Assembly: GCF_000262755.1 (NCBI RefSeq)
Contig: NZ_AFEU01000002.1
Span: 620,001 to 684,000 of the forward strand
Direction: 5' to 3'
Length of the DNA: 64,000 bases
Origin: Bacillus methanolicus PB1
Lineage (GTDB): Bacteria; Bacillota; Bacilli; Bacillales; Cytobacillaceae
Position 1 is the stretch's first letter. Each line of letters begins with the position of its first letter. Below, in pieces: positions 1-8,261 of the stretch. Below the pieces are notes generated by a model. The model saw nothing but the letters and a program-made list of their open reading frames with translations. It was not told where the DNA came from and ran no database searches. Position numbers and translations under genes: made by a program.

Positions 1-307
1 ACTATCTTTTCCGAAAATGGTAGTTCGATGCTTAATCCTGTAGCTGTCATTATCATTTAGTTGGATAACTTCTACTCTATGAAGCAATCGATCTAGAATA
101 GCTGTAGTAATTCCTTGATCCCCCATCAATTCTCCCCACTGTTCAAGCCCTTTATTAGAAGTCAGGATGATTGAACTTCTTTCGTATAAATGGTTGATCA
201 GGTGAAATAATACATTAGCTTCCCGTTGATCCATTGCCATGTACATTAAATCATCAATAATGACCAAATCTGATCCTTTTATTCTTTTAAGCTGCATTTG
301 TATTTTT
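1..307 (-). pseudogene. IstB-like IS21 helper ATPase, C-terminal fragment
   Basis: Read on the minus strand this stretch is open to the left window edge and encodes the C-terminal half of an IstB/DnaC-like AAA+ helper of IS21-family transposition. Visible motifs are a Walker-B-like DLVIIDDL and the sensor-like SIILTSNKGLEQWGE followed by AILDRLLHR. The N-terminal half with the Walker A loop is missing, because the frame is replaced at about 307 by sequence that resembles an IS21 terminus. It is therefore a broken copy, or one cut by a later insertion. The part left of the window edge cannot be seen. Confidence 0.8.
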
Positions 308-364
308 GGCAAGTAAAAAATGTATCAAATGGCAATTAAAAATGTACCACTTGCCACTCCCATT
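308..364. repeat. IS21-type terminal sequence
   Basis: The short segment between the two IstB fragments contains AAAAATGTATCAAATGGCA and AAAAATGTACCACTTGCCA, repeated related motifs typical of the multiple terminal repeats at IS21-family ends. It marks the boundary between two different element remnants. The assignment rests on motif resemblance only. Confidence 0.5.
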
Positions 365-562
365 TTATTTACTCTGTAATATTGAATCTCTTAATCGACG
401 GCTATTACCGTTAAAGAACAATAAATGTGAATGGTGGATTAACCGATCAATAACAACTTCTGTCAAGATTTGATCGCCAAACACGTGATTCCACTGCCCG
501 AACTTTAGGTTGGTCGCCATAATTAAACTTCTGGTTTCATAACACATAGAAATGATCCGAAA
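365..562 (-). pseudogene. second IstB-like fragment, C-terminal 60 residues
   Basis: The minus strand encodes a second IstB C-terminus that is clearly different in sequence from the one at 1-307. It contains RSLIMATNLKFGQW, VFGDQILTEVVIDRL and IHHSHLLFFNG, which correspond to the sensor and final helices of IstB. Only about 60 residues remain and no ATP-binding part is present. Two unlike IstB tails next to each other imply two independent IS21 insertions that have both decayed. Confidence 0.75.
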
Positions 563-589
563 CAACAATTCTGCATCTTACTTTTGCAG

Positions 590-836
590 AGGAATATATG
601 TTTTCTTTCACTTCTACCTTCTCAACAACAAAGCCAGTTACATCAGAGATTTCGAAAACCTTATACTTTATCTTTTACGTTTCCATATACATCCTTCCAC
701 AATAATGTTATATGACTTTCCTGCTTCAAGTTTAGCTTTATTTCTAGCAATCAAATCAGCTTTAGCGATTGTCGCAATAGATTTTCCACCATCAACAGAG
801 TAAGATACTCCGCCAGCACTGATTGCTTCTGCAACT
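590..836 (-). pseudogene. possible fragment of a secreted or S-layer-like protein
   Basis: On the minus strand a short open stretch reads PVAEAISAGGVSYSVDGGKS and later KLEAGKSYNIIVEG before the frame is lost. The composition is rich in Ala, Gly, Ser and Lys with beta-strand alternation, as in Ig-like repeats of surface proteins. There is no start codon with a ribosome binding site. I cannot name a family; it could also be a chance open frame. The rest of 837-1159 holds a copy of a GTGTCTGTCACTCC-type repeat and no gene that I can support. Confidence 0.3.
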
Positions 837-1159
837 GGGTATTGTGCCTGATAATGAGATTAATGCGTTACTTGCCGAACTTGAGGAAAGGTGTCTGTCA
901 CTCCACGAAAAATCTTGTTTCACAGGAATGTTTCACGAGGGATTTGGTATAGTTTTTAAAAAGATTAAGGAAGCCATCTGCAGAGCTTTTTGTATTTGTG
1001 AAAAAAAAGAGCAAGTTGAAGTTTTTTCACATCCTTTAGCTTTACTTATTAATACTGGACATTAATCCACTTATATATTCACTTTCCCTAAATATATAAA
1101 TATAGTAAAATATTACTAGTATTAAATAGACAAATATTTTCTAGAAAGGAAGAAAGATT

Positions 1160-2968
1160 TTGAACAAACATAGAATAGCATTTTTGTTTCTATTATTTCT
1201 TTTTATGATTGTTCCATTCCATGTAAGTGCTGCAGAGGCAATTCAACCATTGCCCACACCAAAAAAAGAGGAAATCAAACAGAAATGGATTGAGCTAGAT
1301 CAAAACAGATTTAGTTTGGAAAATCCGTTTCTCGAGCAGCCATCCGTTCAACTACCATATAGAGCGGGGGTTTTACATAAAGAGTATATTAAGCAGGGAG
1401 TAAATACGGCCAATTTTTATCGGTACATGTCCGGCCTTCCTATGAATCTGATCGATACAGATGAATTAAATGCTATTTCCCAATATGGAGCCGTGGTAAC
1501 AGCGAAAAATGGGTTCTTATCACATTATCCTCAACGTCCTGCGGATATGCCTGAAGATTTTTATGAGAAAGGGTATGAATCTGCAAGTACTAGTAATCTT
1601 GCACAAATGTTGCAGGGAAGTGAAACAAGAAATTTTCTTTCTTATTCTGTAGATATGTATATGGATGATTCTGATCCCTCCAATATCAGCAGAGTCGGTC
1701 ATCGGATGTGGGTGTTGTCACCAAATATCTCAGAAATCGGATTTGGATTGGCTCCGGGAGGGAAATATTGGTTTTCACCGCTAAATGTCATAAGTAGCTT
1801 TGATTGGGAACCAAAGTTTTCTTACAACTATTTTGCTTATCCGAGTACAGGCTCTTATCCGAAAGAATATTTCGAAGTGGATGCCGCTTGGTCTATCAGC
1901 CTGAATCCTGACTTGTTCAATGTGAACGAAGCAAACGATTTAACTGTAAAATTAGTCCGTGAATCAGATGGGAAAACATGGGATTTTACATATGGGCAGG
2001 ACACGAATGAAGGGGGAGAAAAATATTTTAATTATTCAACAGGCTACGGTGGAGTTAATTCCATTATATTTCGACCAGATAATTTAGATTATATTCAGAA
2101 TGGTGAAAAATTCACGATTACAGTAAAAGGATTGGTTGATGAATATGGAAACGAGCTTCCAATCCATTATACGACAGATTTTTTTGACTTAATACCTGAC
2201 AGGGCTTACGGAAAAATTATTGATGCCGATACGAGCAAGCCGATTTCGAATGCTAAAGTTCATTTTTATAAAGTTTCATCTAAGGGAAAGTCCTTCTATA
2301 AAACTTTGATTTCTGATACTAATGGGGAATATGATTACAGTGGATTTCCTTTAGGAAAATATGTGCTGAAAGTAGAACATCCGGATTACAATTTCTTATG
2401 GAATACGGAATTGGTTCTAGAGAACAATCGTGACCGTTACGATGCTTACAATGGTGAAATTTTTGTTTATTCTAAACCAGTAATTACACCTAATGTTAAC
2501 AAAGTAACAGATCAATCTGTCGCTATTTCTGGAAAAGCAGAGGCAAATAGACAGATTGTCATTCGAATAGGGAAAAATACTTGGACAACTCGTACGAATA
2601 GCAAAGGAATTTTTTCGGTATCTATTCCAAAGCAAAAAGCCGGTACTATTATAAAAATTTTTGCTGCGTCTGAAAACGGAAAAGTAAGCGAAGATGTTAT
2701 AGTTCGTGTTGTCGACGTTACGCCGCCAGCTCCACCAAAAGCTGCTACTATTACTACCAAGTCAAAAATTATTACAGGTACTGCTGAACCAAATGCTTCT
2801 ATTAAGATCTATCTTTCAAATAAATATATAGCAAAGGTGAAAGCTTCTAAAGATGGAAAGTTTTCGTACCAAATCAAACCGCAGAAAGCAAATACCATAG
2901 TAAAGCTAATAGCATATGATGCTGCCGGCAATCATAGTAAACCGATTGTTACAAGAGTGAAAAAATAG
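1160..2968 (+). CDS. secreted CAP-domain protein with Ig-like repeats
   Basis: The product is an exported protein of 602 residues. The TTG start follows GAAAGGAAG, and a signal peptide ending near VSAAEA covers residues 1-25. Residues about 60-195 resemble a CAP (SCP/PR1-like) domain, including an NAISQYGAVV helix and GHRMWVLSP. Residues about 349-430 look like a carboxypeptidase-regulatory beta-sandwich (SNAKVHFYKV, GKYVLKVEHP). Two bacterial Ig-like modules follow at about 440-515 and 525-602, with the pattern KxxxGxAEPNAxIxIY and SKDGKFSYQI. No LPXTG, SLH or other anchor is present. The same Ig-like modules recur in the protein at 23174-24076, so the two may act on the same surface. The enzymatic role of the CAP domain is unknown. 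Confidence 0.75.
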   Translation: MNKHRIAFLFLLFLFMIVPFHVSAAEAIQPLPTPKKEEIKQKWIELDQNRFSLENPFLEQPSVQLPYRAGVLHKEYIKQGVNTANFYRYMSGLPMNLIDTDELNAISQYGAVVTAKNGFLSHYPQRPADMPEDFYEKGYESASTSNLAQMLQGSETRNFLSYSVDMYMDDSDPSNISRVGHRMWVLSPNISEIGFGLAPGGKYWFSPLNVISSFDWEPKFSYNYFAYPSTGSYPKEYFEVDAAWSISLNPDLFNVNEANDLTVKLVRESDGKTWDFTYGQDTNEGGEKYFNYSTGYGGVNSIIFRPDNLDYIQNGEKFTITVKGLVDEYGNELPIHYTTDFFDLIPDRAYGKIIDADTSKPISNAKVHFYKVSSKGKSFYKTLISDTNGEYDYSGFPLGKYVLKVEHPDYNFLWNTELVLENNRDRYDAYNGEIFVYSKPVITPNVNKVTDQSVAISGKAEANRQIVIRIGKNTWTTRTNSKGIFSVSIPKQKAGTIIKIFAASENGKVSEDVIVRVVDVTPPAPPKAATITTKSKIITGTAEPNASIKIYLSNKYIAKVKASKDGKFSYQIKPQKANTIVKLIAYDAAGNHSKPIVTRVKK

Positions 2969-3165
2969 ATCAGAATGGTGCCTGTTAGAATGAGTGCCTG
3001 TCACCATCCGAATTATTTACACTTTTACTATCCTAAAATGTGAGGAACTGCTGATGATTTGGATTCATTATCGTTATTAGTATTGAATTTATTTTATATT
3101 GGACATCTTTAGGTCTTTAAGGTTTTATCTTAGGGTTAGTTTTGTTTATTCGTAAGTGTCAAATA

Positions 3166-3195
3166 ATCCCCACCTACAAGAGATGGGGATTTAGT
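3166..3195. terminator. hairpin at the end of the IS66 remnant
   Basis: AATCCCC pairs with GGGGATT across a short loop just past the end of the IS66 remnant. It could act as its terminator or be part of the element terminus. Confidence 0.45.
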
Positions 3196-3201
3196 TATGA
3201 T

Positions 3202-4100
3202 TTAAGTATTCTTTTTAAACACACGACAAATTAATGGGATCGTTGATGACCAAGGCATTAATTGATCCAAGGCATCTTTATCTTGGGTTTCCATGTTTGG
3301 TAGTTTCTCAAAAAGATAGGTGAGATAGGCAAATGGATTTAAGTTATTCTCTTTAGCTGTCTCAATAATACTGTAAATTGTTGCACTTGCTTGAGCCCCC
3401 GTGTGGTGTTGGCAAACAACCAATTTTTGCGGCCAATGACAAATGGCTTGATCGAACGTTCGCTACGGTTATTATCGATTTCTAACCGACCATCTTTTAA
3501 AAAGCCCACTAATTTATCCCATTGGTTTAGGCAATATTGGATTGCCTGGCCAAGGGCGCTTTTTGGAAGGACTTTTGACCTTTGAATTTTAAGCCCTGCT
3601 GAAAAAGCCTCCAGTACTGGCTGGCTGCGTTCCAAACGACTATGATAGCGTTCTCCAGGAGTTGAATCCTTTAAGTCACGCTCTATCGCAAAAAGTTGAT
3701 TACAGAAATTGAGTCCTTCCTTGGCAGCTACCGGAGCCGACTGCTTTGAAGCCGGAAGAGCCTTTAAGTCTTCATCAAACTTACGCCTTGCATGTGCTCA
3801 ACAACCTACCAGGGTTACATGAGGCAGCCCTTGAAACCATTCAGAAACTTACGAGGATGTTCCTTTCCCCGTGTCTGTTGGTATTCATAAAGAGCAATCG
3901 GCGGACCTTCTCTTCCTGTACGATAAAGCCACATATAAGAAGTGGATGTTGGCTTTCGACCCGGTTCATGAAGTACCTGTAAAGTGGTTTCATCCGCATG
4001 GAGAATCTCCTGTTTGAGTAAATGATCCTTCATCCGATCATAAATCAAACGTAACCACTGATCTGCGCCATAGATCATCCAGGGTATGAAAAAGAAAACG
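3202..4100 (-). pseudogene. IS66-family transposase, broken by frameshifts and a stop
   Basis: Three minus-strand pieces belong to one IS66 DDE transposase. The first, near 4085-3815, has GADQWLRLIYDRMKDHLLKQ and LHADETTLQVL, the latter carrying the first catalytic Asp. The middle, 3815-3636, reads AHARRKFDEDLKALPASKQ but has TGA where IS66 proteins have a Trp before AHARRKF. The third has GRLEIDNNRSERSIKPFVIGRKNW with the catalytic Glu region, and a frameshift near 3400 leads into a separate C-terminus ending near 3202. The N-terminal zinc-finger/leucine-zipper region is absent. The element is dead as a transposase source. Confidence 0.85.
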
Positions 4101-4179
4101 AAAACATCCACCCAACCAACTAAAGTAAATGTATTGGAACTAAAATGTGTAGATATCATCTTTCATAACTGGTTCTGCG

Positions 4180-4620
4180 GTTATTACCCAAACCGGGGAG
4201 CCAAATGAGTTCTACAAATTATCATGTTGAATATCGAAAAGTTTACAACTACATATACGATTTTGACATTAAAAGGCTTCTTTGATAATCCGGAAACCGC
4301 CTTTCGGAGTGATCGAAAAGCCCTTCGCTTCATTGATCCGAATTATGTTATTCAATGCTTTTCTGCATTGTAAGACTAGGAAAGTCTATAAATCGGGTTC
4401 GGGTTGTATCAGTTTCATGGGCCAAAAATACGGAGTCAGGTTGTAGTTTATCGGTTGTAAAGTGGACGTTGTATACGATTATGCGGATCTAAAGGAACTC
4501 ACTATTGAGTATGAGGAGCATACTTCCTTCAAAGCACGCAAACTAGTGATTGGTGAAAGGGTGGGCAAGTGGCCACTCCTGCCTCCCAATCTTCTGGCAC
4601 AAGCAGCTGATGGGTCCTAG
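4180..4620 (+). pseudogene. decayed transposase with Mu-type C-terminal domain
   Basis: Stitching frames on the plus strand gives RKALRFIDP, then RKVYKSG, SFMGQKYGV and VDVVYDYADLKELTIEYEEH, then RKLVIGERVGKWPLLP. This order (strand with IDP, RKV, a short beta domain, YDxxDLxxL, IGERxGKxPxLP) is that of the C-terminal end of DDE transposases with a Mu-type C-terminal domain. Several stops and frameshifts interrupt it and no catalytic core is left. From 4621 to 4807 I see no gene. Confidence 0.55.
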
Positions 4621-4807
4621 ATGTACAATTGGACAAAGAGGATGGTGGTTTTCACATTATTGTTGGAAAGAGAGGTGCATGCTAAGCAGCTAGTAAAGTC
4701 GTCAAAATTTTTCTTAAATTAGAAGAATATGGTTGACAATGCAATTCATCAGATGATATCATTACATCACATAAAGTGATATCACCTGTTGAAGGGGTTG
4801 TAAAACT

Positions 4808-5419
4808 TTGTATAAAAAATTTGTATTAAGATTGAGTGAAGAGAAGTATCAAATGTTAGTAAGTATGTCAGGTGAAAAGAGCCTCAATCAATACATCAAT
4901 GAGGTTCTCGATTCACACATTCTAAAAATAAAGGGGAGAAATACTCAGATGGAAAAAGTAGTAATTGGTGAAATGAAGCATAGCGATTTGCGTGAGGCAG
5001 TGGTAGTAACTCAACAACCATGGTTTATGGAAATTCTTGATAAATATAATATTTATTTCTTCTCACCCCAAAAAATTGTCAAACCAATGATGTCATTGCT
5101 GTTCTACGGAGATTCTGATTGTGAACCTGCTAAAAGCATAAGTCGATTCGGCAAAGTCTCTCATATTTATCGATATGTCACAAGAGAAGATCTCGATTCT
5201 ATTCCAGAAGTGCAAGGTATTCTTAATGATCCTCAATTTGCAGATGAAATATTAAGTTGGGGTAAATATCAAATTGTTGTACTTTCAGAAGTTACGCTAC
5301 TTGAGAATCCCCTTCCTTTGACTAAAGACTATATAAATCATCCAAGAATAATAGTTAATAGAGAGACGACCTTTGCCAAATTTTTAGGTGCAAAAAAAAT
5401 TGACGATTTGTTTAAATAG
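4808..5419 (+). CDS. ribbon-helix-helix protein fused to a PUA/EVE-like domain
   Basis: The protein has 203 residues. Residues 1-45 (FVLRLSEEKYQMLVSMSG, SLNQYINEVLDSHI) match a CopG/Arc-type ribbon-helix-helix DNA-binding fold. Residues about 65-200 are an alpha/beta domain with FFSPQKIVKPMMSLLFYG, then ISRFGKVSHIYRYV and WGKYQIVVLSEVTLLENPLPL. This layout resembles PUA-like/EVE or ASCH-type domains, in which a beta barrel holds a modified base or small ligand. The start is a TTG after GAAGGGG. It stands alone between mobile-element remnants. I do not recognise a named family, and the role is unknown. Confidence 0.6.
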   Translation: MYKKFVLRLSEEKYQMLVSMSGEKSLNQYINEVLDSHILKIKGRNTQMEKVVIGEMKHSDLREAVVVTQQPWFMEILDKYNIYFFSPQKIVKPMMSLLFYGDSDCEPAKSISRFGKVSHIYRYVTREDLDSIPEVQGILNDPQFADEILSWGKYQIVVLSEVTLLENPLPLTKDYINHPRIIVNRETTFAKFLGAKKIDDLFK

Positions 5420-6000
5420 AAAAGATCAAATCAAAACAATTGGTACCGTAGAAGTGTTAACAGTACAGGATACAACACTCAGTATAAAAATATAGGAGTA
5501 TTGTAAAGTATGAAGACGAGAGTTTGGAAAAATGGACACTGGAAGAATTAGATTTTGATACGCCTAATCAAATACTGGATTAACATGATTTGTGAATGTG
5601 CCTGTCACTCCTAGATTAATGTCGAAGAGTAATAGGTTAGAAGGAAGGCTCTGTGGAGAAAAATTTCCGCAGGGCTTTTCTTTTGTCTTCCATTTTTATA
5701 AAAAAATCCGAGCAAAGCAAGTGGAAAAAAGTGAGATAGTTGTAAAGAAAAAAGATAAGTGATTGCAACAGCATAAAAAAGAACACCTGACATCGGTGTT
5801 CATTACAACAAGTTGAGTAACGCTTTTTATTTTGCTGTTTTTACTTTTTCTTTTAGTTTCTGAATTTCAGAATAACTTTTTGACATAAATAATTCCCCGC
5901 CCAAAAGCTAAGTGTCAAACCCCACAACCACCATAAATACAACATTACGTTAATGAGGACAATATATGGTGGATTAAATGTGAGGTCAGACACATGCAGG
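5420..6000. other. intergenic region with gene remnants
   Basis: There is no intact gene here. A short plus-strand frame ending near 5583 reads YEDESLEKWTLEELDFDTPN and looks like the tail of a lost gene. At 5594 lies a GTGCCTGTCACTCC-type repeat. On the minus strand, 5800-5885 repeats the 3' end of the coiled-coil gene at 44769 almost base for base, including its terminator, so a paralogue of that gene once stood here and only its last few codons remain. Near 5970 is another GTCAGAC-type repeat. Confidence 0.6.
5773..5806 (-). terminator. terminator of a lost coiled-coil paralogue
   Basis: On the minus strand GAACACC and GGTGTTC pair around a 7-base loop and are followed by TTTTTT. The same hairpin, with GAGCACC arms, ends the intact gene at 44769. 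Confidence 0.75.
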
Positions 6001-8001
6001 TCAGCCCTTTAACATCCATAAATTTCCTTTTACTTTGTAGTATATGTTGCCAAAATTGTCCTGTGCGATATCCTCTGCACCATTCAGTAAAAATTCTAAT
6101 CGGTTTGTTTTTGGATTGACACGAAACAGCTTTTGTTCTGCTACGCCGTAAATCCAACCGTCTTTTCCTGTTAAGAGAACACCATTGCGAATGTGACCGC
6201 TTGTTTTTGGCACTACTTTAATAACAGCGGTTGTTTTTTTCTTCGGGTCGTAGGAAAATAAATTGCCATCAGCCAGTCCCCATACTCTACCGTCAGGACC
6301 TGTTGTAAGGGCATGAATCAGGCGCGGATGTGTTAATGGCAGCTTAATTTTTTCAATTGAACCTGTTGGCTTTTTAGCTGACAAACGGAAGAAAACTGCA
6401 TCTGCTTTTCCTTCTAAATTTTTGCCGCTAAAAATCGAAGTTCCTCCGTATACATACCCGTTATTGTAAGTTAATGCCGTGATGCTCTGTTCAGGGATGA
6501 GGTTGCGGCGTGTGATTTTTTGTTTTGTTTGGACATTGTACACGGTAAGAGCTCCGCCGATTTCTCCATTTTTTGGGTGCGAACCGATAAATAGCGTATG
6601 ATTAACGGCGGTCATTGCCAGCGGCCGGTCTTGACCGTAGCCGATAGAGAACAGCTGTACAGCCTGTGTCCGCTTGTTAGGGTCCCATTCATAAATCTTC
6701 GCACCCGGGTAAGCGCCGAGATACAGCTTCCCATTTAGTGAAAACATGCTTTCCGCTTGGCCGACATTTTTGACGACCATGGTTTGTCTAGAAACGGGGT
6801 TAAAGATGCCAAGTTGACCGGAGACGAAGCCGCTGCTGTATATCCATCCATTAGGACTGGATTCGATGTTGTAAATCGTAACTGCTTGCGGAGGCAGGGG
6901 AAGCTTGTCAATTTTTTTCTCGCCTGATTTCGGATTATAGAAAAGATATGTCCCTGAGTTGCCTAGAAGGCCGGCTAAAGCATAACTGCCATCACGGAGC
7001 TTAACAAAATCAAGGGAAACCGCTTCCGTTCCTTTCAGTGTTCCCGGTATAGTTGCGCTTTTTTTTGTTTCTAAATCAAAACGATACAATTGATATCGGT
7101 GCGTGTAGTACACCGCGTTTTCACCAGGTGATTTTAGCGATACGCCGCGAGAACTTGCCGGCAATTCTCCTAAAAATCTATATGTTTTTGCGTCAAAAAA
7201 TAAGATTTTTTTGCTTGGTTCTAGTTTCGCAAACAGTAAATTGTTTGCTGCATCTAAATCGTATACGGAAGTTTCCCCTTTATATTTTTTTGGCAGAATG
7301 GGAAGTTTTTTATTTGTTTTTAAATTCCAAGCTGCAAGCTCTGCTTTGGCACCTAATCCAATAAATAATGTTTGAGAAGCCGAAGAATAGGCGAGGCTTC
7401 GCGCTAATTTTTTGCCGGGAATTATTTGTCCGTAATTAGTAAACCCTTTTCCTTTTGTATATTTAAAAACATTTCCACCTGACGAACTGCTTCCGTATAT
7501 GTTATTGCCGACGAACTCCAGATCTTGAATCGATGTTGAGGTCGAATTGCTTGCTTTTCCGAGATCTGTTAATTTTTTTGTATCCGGATTATAGCTGTAT
7601 AAATGCTCTGTTGGCGTTCCGCCAATCCATACGATTCCGTCTTTGCCGACAGTAATGGCCCAAGCGCTTGTGGATGAGCCGAGCGGCTTTTCTTCGACAA
7701 TTTTTTTCGCTTCAAGGTCTACAACAACAAGCTTTGCCGGCTCTCCTTGCATCGTAATATACATCTGCGCTTTTCCGCTGCTTGTTGTTCCGGCAGCTGC
7801 ATTCACTGCGATAACGTTTTGGATTTGCGGTCCTATTTTGATAGACGAGTAGCGCGAATTGCCAACCGCTAATTGAACTTTTTCATTGCCCGTGTATGAA
7901 GCGTAATTCCCCGGCTCTGCTGCCTTGGAAAATGAAAACGGTGCAGTAAAACTGCTAATGATCACTAGCACGAAGATAAGTAATGTCCGAATGGCCATCA
8001 T
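6001..8001 (-). CDS. secreted beta-propeller protein of unknown ligand
   Basis: The product has 666 residues. The ATG at 8001 lies 9 bases from GGAGGGAA. Residues 1-29 are a signal peptide (LLIFVLVIISSF, ending SKAAEP). The rest is a run of about 45-50 residue blade-like repeats, each with a pattern such as DGIVWIGGTPTEHLYSYNP, NGWIYSSG, or DGRVWGLADGNLFSYDP. This is typical of YVTN/NHL/Kelch-like propellers, and the length fits one large or two propellers. No anchor, catalytic motif or transmembrane segment is seen after the signal. It is transcribed away from the 5'-nucleotidase gene. It may bind polysaccharide or protein at the surface, but the ligand cannot be told from sequence. Confidence 0.75.
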   Translation of the reverse strand: MMAIRTLLIFVLVIISSFTAPFSFSKAAEPGNYASYTGNEKVQLAVGNSRYSSIKIGPQIQNVIAVNAAAGTTSSGKAQMYITMQGEPAKLVVVDLEAKKIVEEKPLGSSTSAWAITVGKDGIVWIGGTPTEHLYSYNPDTKKLTDLGKASNSTSTSIQDLEFVGNNIYGSSSSGGNVFKYTKGKGFTNYGQIIPGKKLARSLAYSSASQTLFIGLGAKAELAAWNLKTNKKLPILPKKYKGETSVYDLDAANNLLFAKLEPSKKILFFDAKTYRFLGELPASSRGVSLKSPGENAVYYTHRYQLYRFDLETKKSATIPGTLKGTEAVSLDFVKLRDGSYALAGLLGNSGTYLFYNPKSGEKKIDKLPLPPQAVTIYNIESSPNGWIYSSGFVSGQLGIFNPVSRQTMVVKNVGQAESMFSLNGKLYLGAYPGAKIYEWDPNKRTQAVQLFSIGYGQDRPLAMTAVNHTLFIGSHPKNGEIGGALTVYNVQTKQKITRRNLIPEQSITALTYNNGYVYGGTSIFSGKNLEGKADAVFFRLSAKKPTGSIEKIKLPLTHPRLIHALTTGPDGRVWGLADGNLFSYDPKKKTTAVIKVVPKTSGHIRNGVLLTGKDGWIYGVAEQKLFRVNPKTNRLEFLLNGAEDIAQDNFGNIYYKVKGNLWMLKG

Positions 8002-8129
8002 TACTCTGATTCCCTCCTTGTAAGTTTATTAGTTTTATCATAATAGAAAATAGACTATCGATAAAAAAGAAAAATAATTTTGTTTTAAATTTGTTAGTTT
8101 TGCCCCTGAAATATTCAGACAATAAATAA

Positions 8130-8168
8130 TAAACAAAAAATTAACAATTTATTTACAGCCTATATCTT
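8130..8168 (+). promoter_or_regulatory. Pho-box-like repeats and promoter of the 5'-nucleotidase gene
   Basis: Three hexamers close to the PhoP consensus TT(A/C/T)ACA stand exactly 11 bp apart: TAAACA at 8130, TTAACA at 8141 and TTTACA at 8152. A weak fourth (TATCTT) is at 8163. A possible -10, TATACA, is at 8176. This matches known Bacillus PhoP sites and suggests induction of the downstream phosphatase by phosphate starvation. Confidence 0.6.
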
Positions 8169-8261
8169 TCATCAATATACAAAATACGGTAATTTGGTTT
8201 ATGGGATTAATTTACTGTAATTATCTTGGTAATAAAAATTTTTAGAATAGGAGAATAAAGA

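Noticed and set aside
552-803. 83-codon plus-strand frame
   Set aside because: No ribosome binding site. The minus strand of the same stretch has a more protein-like reading.
823-1065. 80-codon plus-strand frame with four Cys
   Set aside because: No start signal and part of it is a dispersed GTCTGTCACTCC-type repeat. I could not support it as a gene.
5945-6157. 70-codon minus-strand frame at the end of the propeller gene
   Set aside because: It overlaps the real gene in another frame and has no ribosome site.
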